Origin: Pseudomonadota bacterium
Lineage (GTDB): Bacteria > Pseudomonadota > Alphaproteobacteria > Sphingomonadales > Sphingomonadaceae
Assembly (NCBI GenBank): GCA_023417515.1
Contig: JAEZFL010000110.1
Span: 1-5,406, forward strand
Direction of reading: 5' to 3'
Length of the DNA stretch: 5,406 nt
Below the pieces are notes generated by a model. That model searched no databases. It saw only the letters and a program-made list of their open reading frames with translations, and had not been told where the DNA came from. Shown piece by piece: positions 4,976 through 5,406 of the stretch. Positions within the stretch are counted from its first letter, which is position 1. The number at the start of each line of letters is the position of its first letter. The position numbers and the translations under genes were made by a program.

Positions 4976-5406
4976 TCCGGGCCCGGGTGATCGTGGCCTC
5001 CAACCGGGCCGCCGCCGGGGTGTACGAGGACACCAGCGGCCCGCTGCTCGTGACCGGCCTGCGGGAGCTGGGCTGCGAGGTCGACCCGCCGGTGGTGGTG
5101 CCGGACGGCGATCCGGTCGGTGAGGCGCTGCTCGCCGCCCGCGAGGAACGTGTGGACGTGGTGCTGACCAGCGGTGGCACGGGCATCACCCCGACCGACC
5201 GCACGCCCGAGGTGACCCGTGCGCTGCTCGACTACGAGATCCCCGGCATCGCCGAGGCGATCCGCGCGTACAGCCGCGACACCGTGCCGACCGCGGCGCT
5301 GTCCCGCGGGCTGGCCGGGGTGACCGGCCGGACGCTCGTGGTCAACCTGCCCGGCTCGCGGGGCGGCGCCCGCGACGGCCTTGCGGTGCTCGGGCCGATC
5401 CTGCGG
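4972..5406 (+). CDS. mog: MogA/MoaB-family molybdenum cofactor biosynthesis protein, 3'-truncated by the window
   Basis: The first 145 residues are present, and the family is usually about 160 long, so only a short C-terminal tail is missing. Proteins of this family bind molybdopterin and, in MogA and the plant Cnx1 G domain, adenylate it with ATP before molybdate insertion. Visible signatures are VIVASNRAAAGVYEDTSG (6-23), TSGGTGITPTD (66-76, the MPT-binding loop with Asp76), TPE at 78-80, and VVNLPGS (123-129). The start is GTG at 4972, overlapping the moaC stop in a GTGA arrangement, with GGAGG 7 nt upstream. MogA and MoaB cannot be separated by sequence reading alone. I use mog because a moaC-mog order occurs in mycobacteria. 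The rest of the cofactor operon probably continues to the right. Confidence 0.93.
   Translation, partial: MIRARVIVASNRAAAGVYEDTSGPLLVTGLRELGCEVDPPVVVPDGDPVGEALLAAREERVDVVLTSGGTGITPTDRTPEVTRALLDYEIPGIAEAIRAYSRDTVPTAALSRGLAGVTGRTLVVNLPGSRGGARDGLAVLGPILR

Overview
The window is high-GC DNA from an actinomycete. GC-rich third codon positions, GTG starts, TANNNT-type -10 boxes, an AfsR/SARP-type regulator and the sequences themselves suggest the Streptomycetaceae/Micromonosporaceae group, with Micromonospora or a close relative the best guess. The genus is inferred from style, not proven.

Layout. (1) 1-592, minus strand: the N-terminal half of an integral membrane protein whose 3' end lies beyond the left edge. 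It resembles the membrane input region of actinobacterial GGDEF/HD-type signalling proteins, but no output domain is visible. (2) 593-1232: a divergent intergenic region of about 640 bp, visibly AT-richer than the genes from about 690 to 955. It holds a diverged pair of direct repeats 82 bp apart, a possible promoter for the left gene, a 22-bp inverted repeat and a 12-bp perfect palindrome close to the next gene. (3) 1233-4247, plus strand: one intact 1004-residue AfsR-like regulator with winged helix, BTAD, NB-ARC ATPase and TPR domains. (4) 4248-4483: a 236-bp gap with a heptamer direct repeat of SARP-like 11-bp period, a TANNNT box, and two strong hairpins, one with a C6 run in its loop and one with 15 paired positions. 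(5) 4484-4975, plus strand: moaC, apparently leaderless. (6) 4972-5406, plus strand: a mog/moaB-family gene that overlaps moaC by 4 bp and runs off the right edge.

How the parts work together. moaC and mog form a translationally coupled molybdenum-cofactor pair: MoaC makes cyclic pyranopterin monophosphate and the MogA/MoaB-type protein acts later, at adenylation of molybdopterin. The large regulator is a signal-integrating ATPase-type transcription factor. Its targets are not established, but the DNA on both sides of its gene carries candidate operator motifs. No mobile element, CRISPR array, tRNA or rRNA is visible. The most interesting material is non-coding: the structured, promoter-bearing gap between the regulator and moaC, and the repeats in the divergent region.
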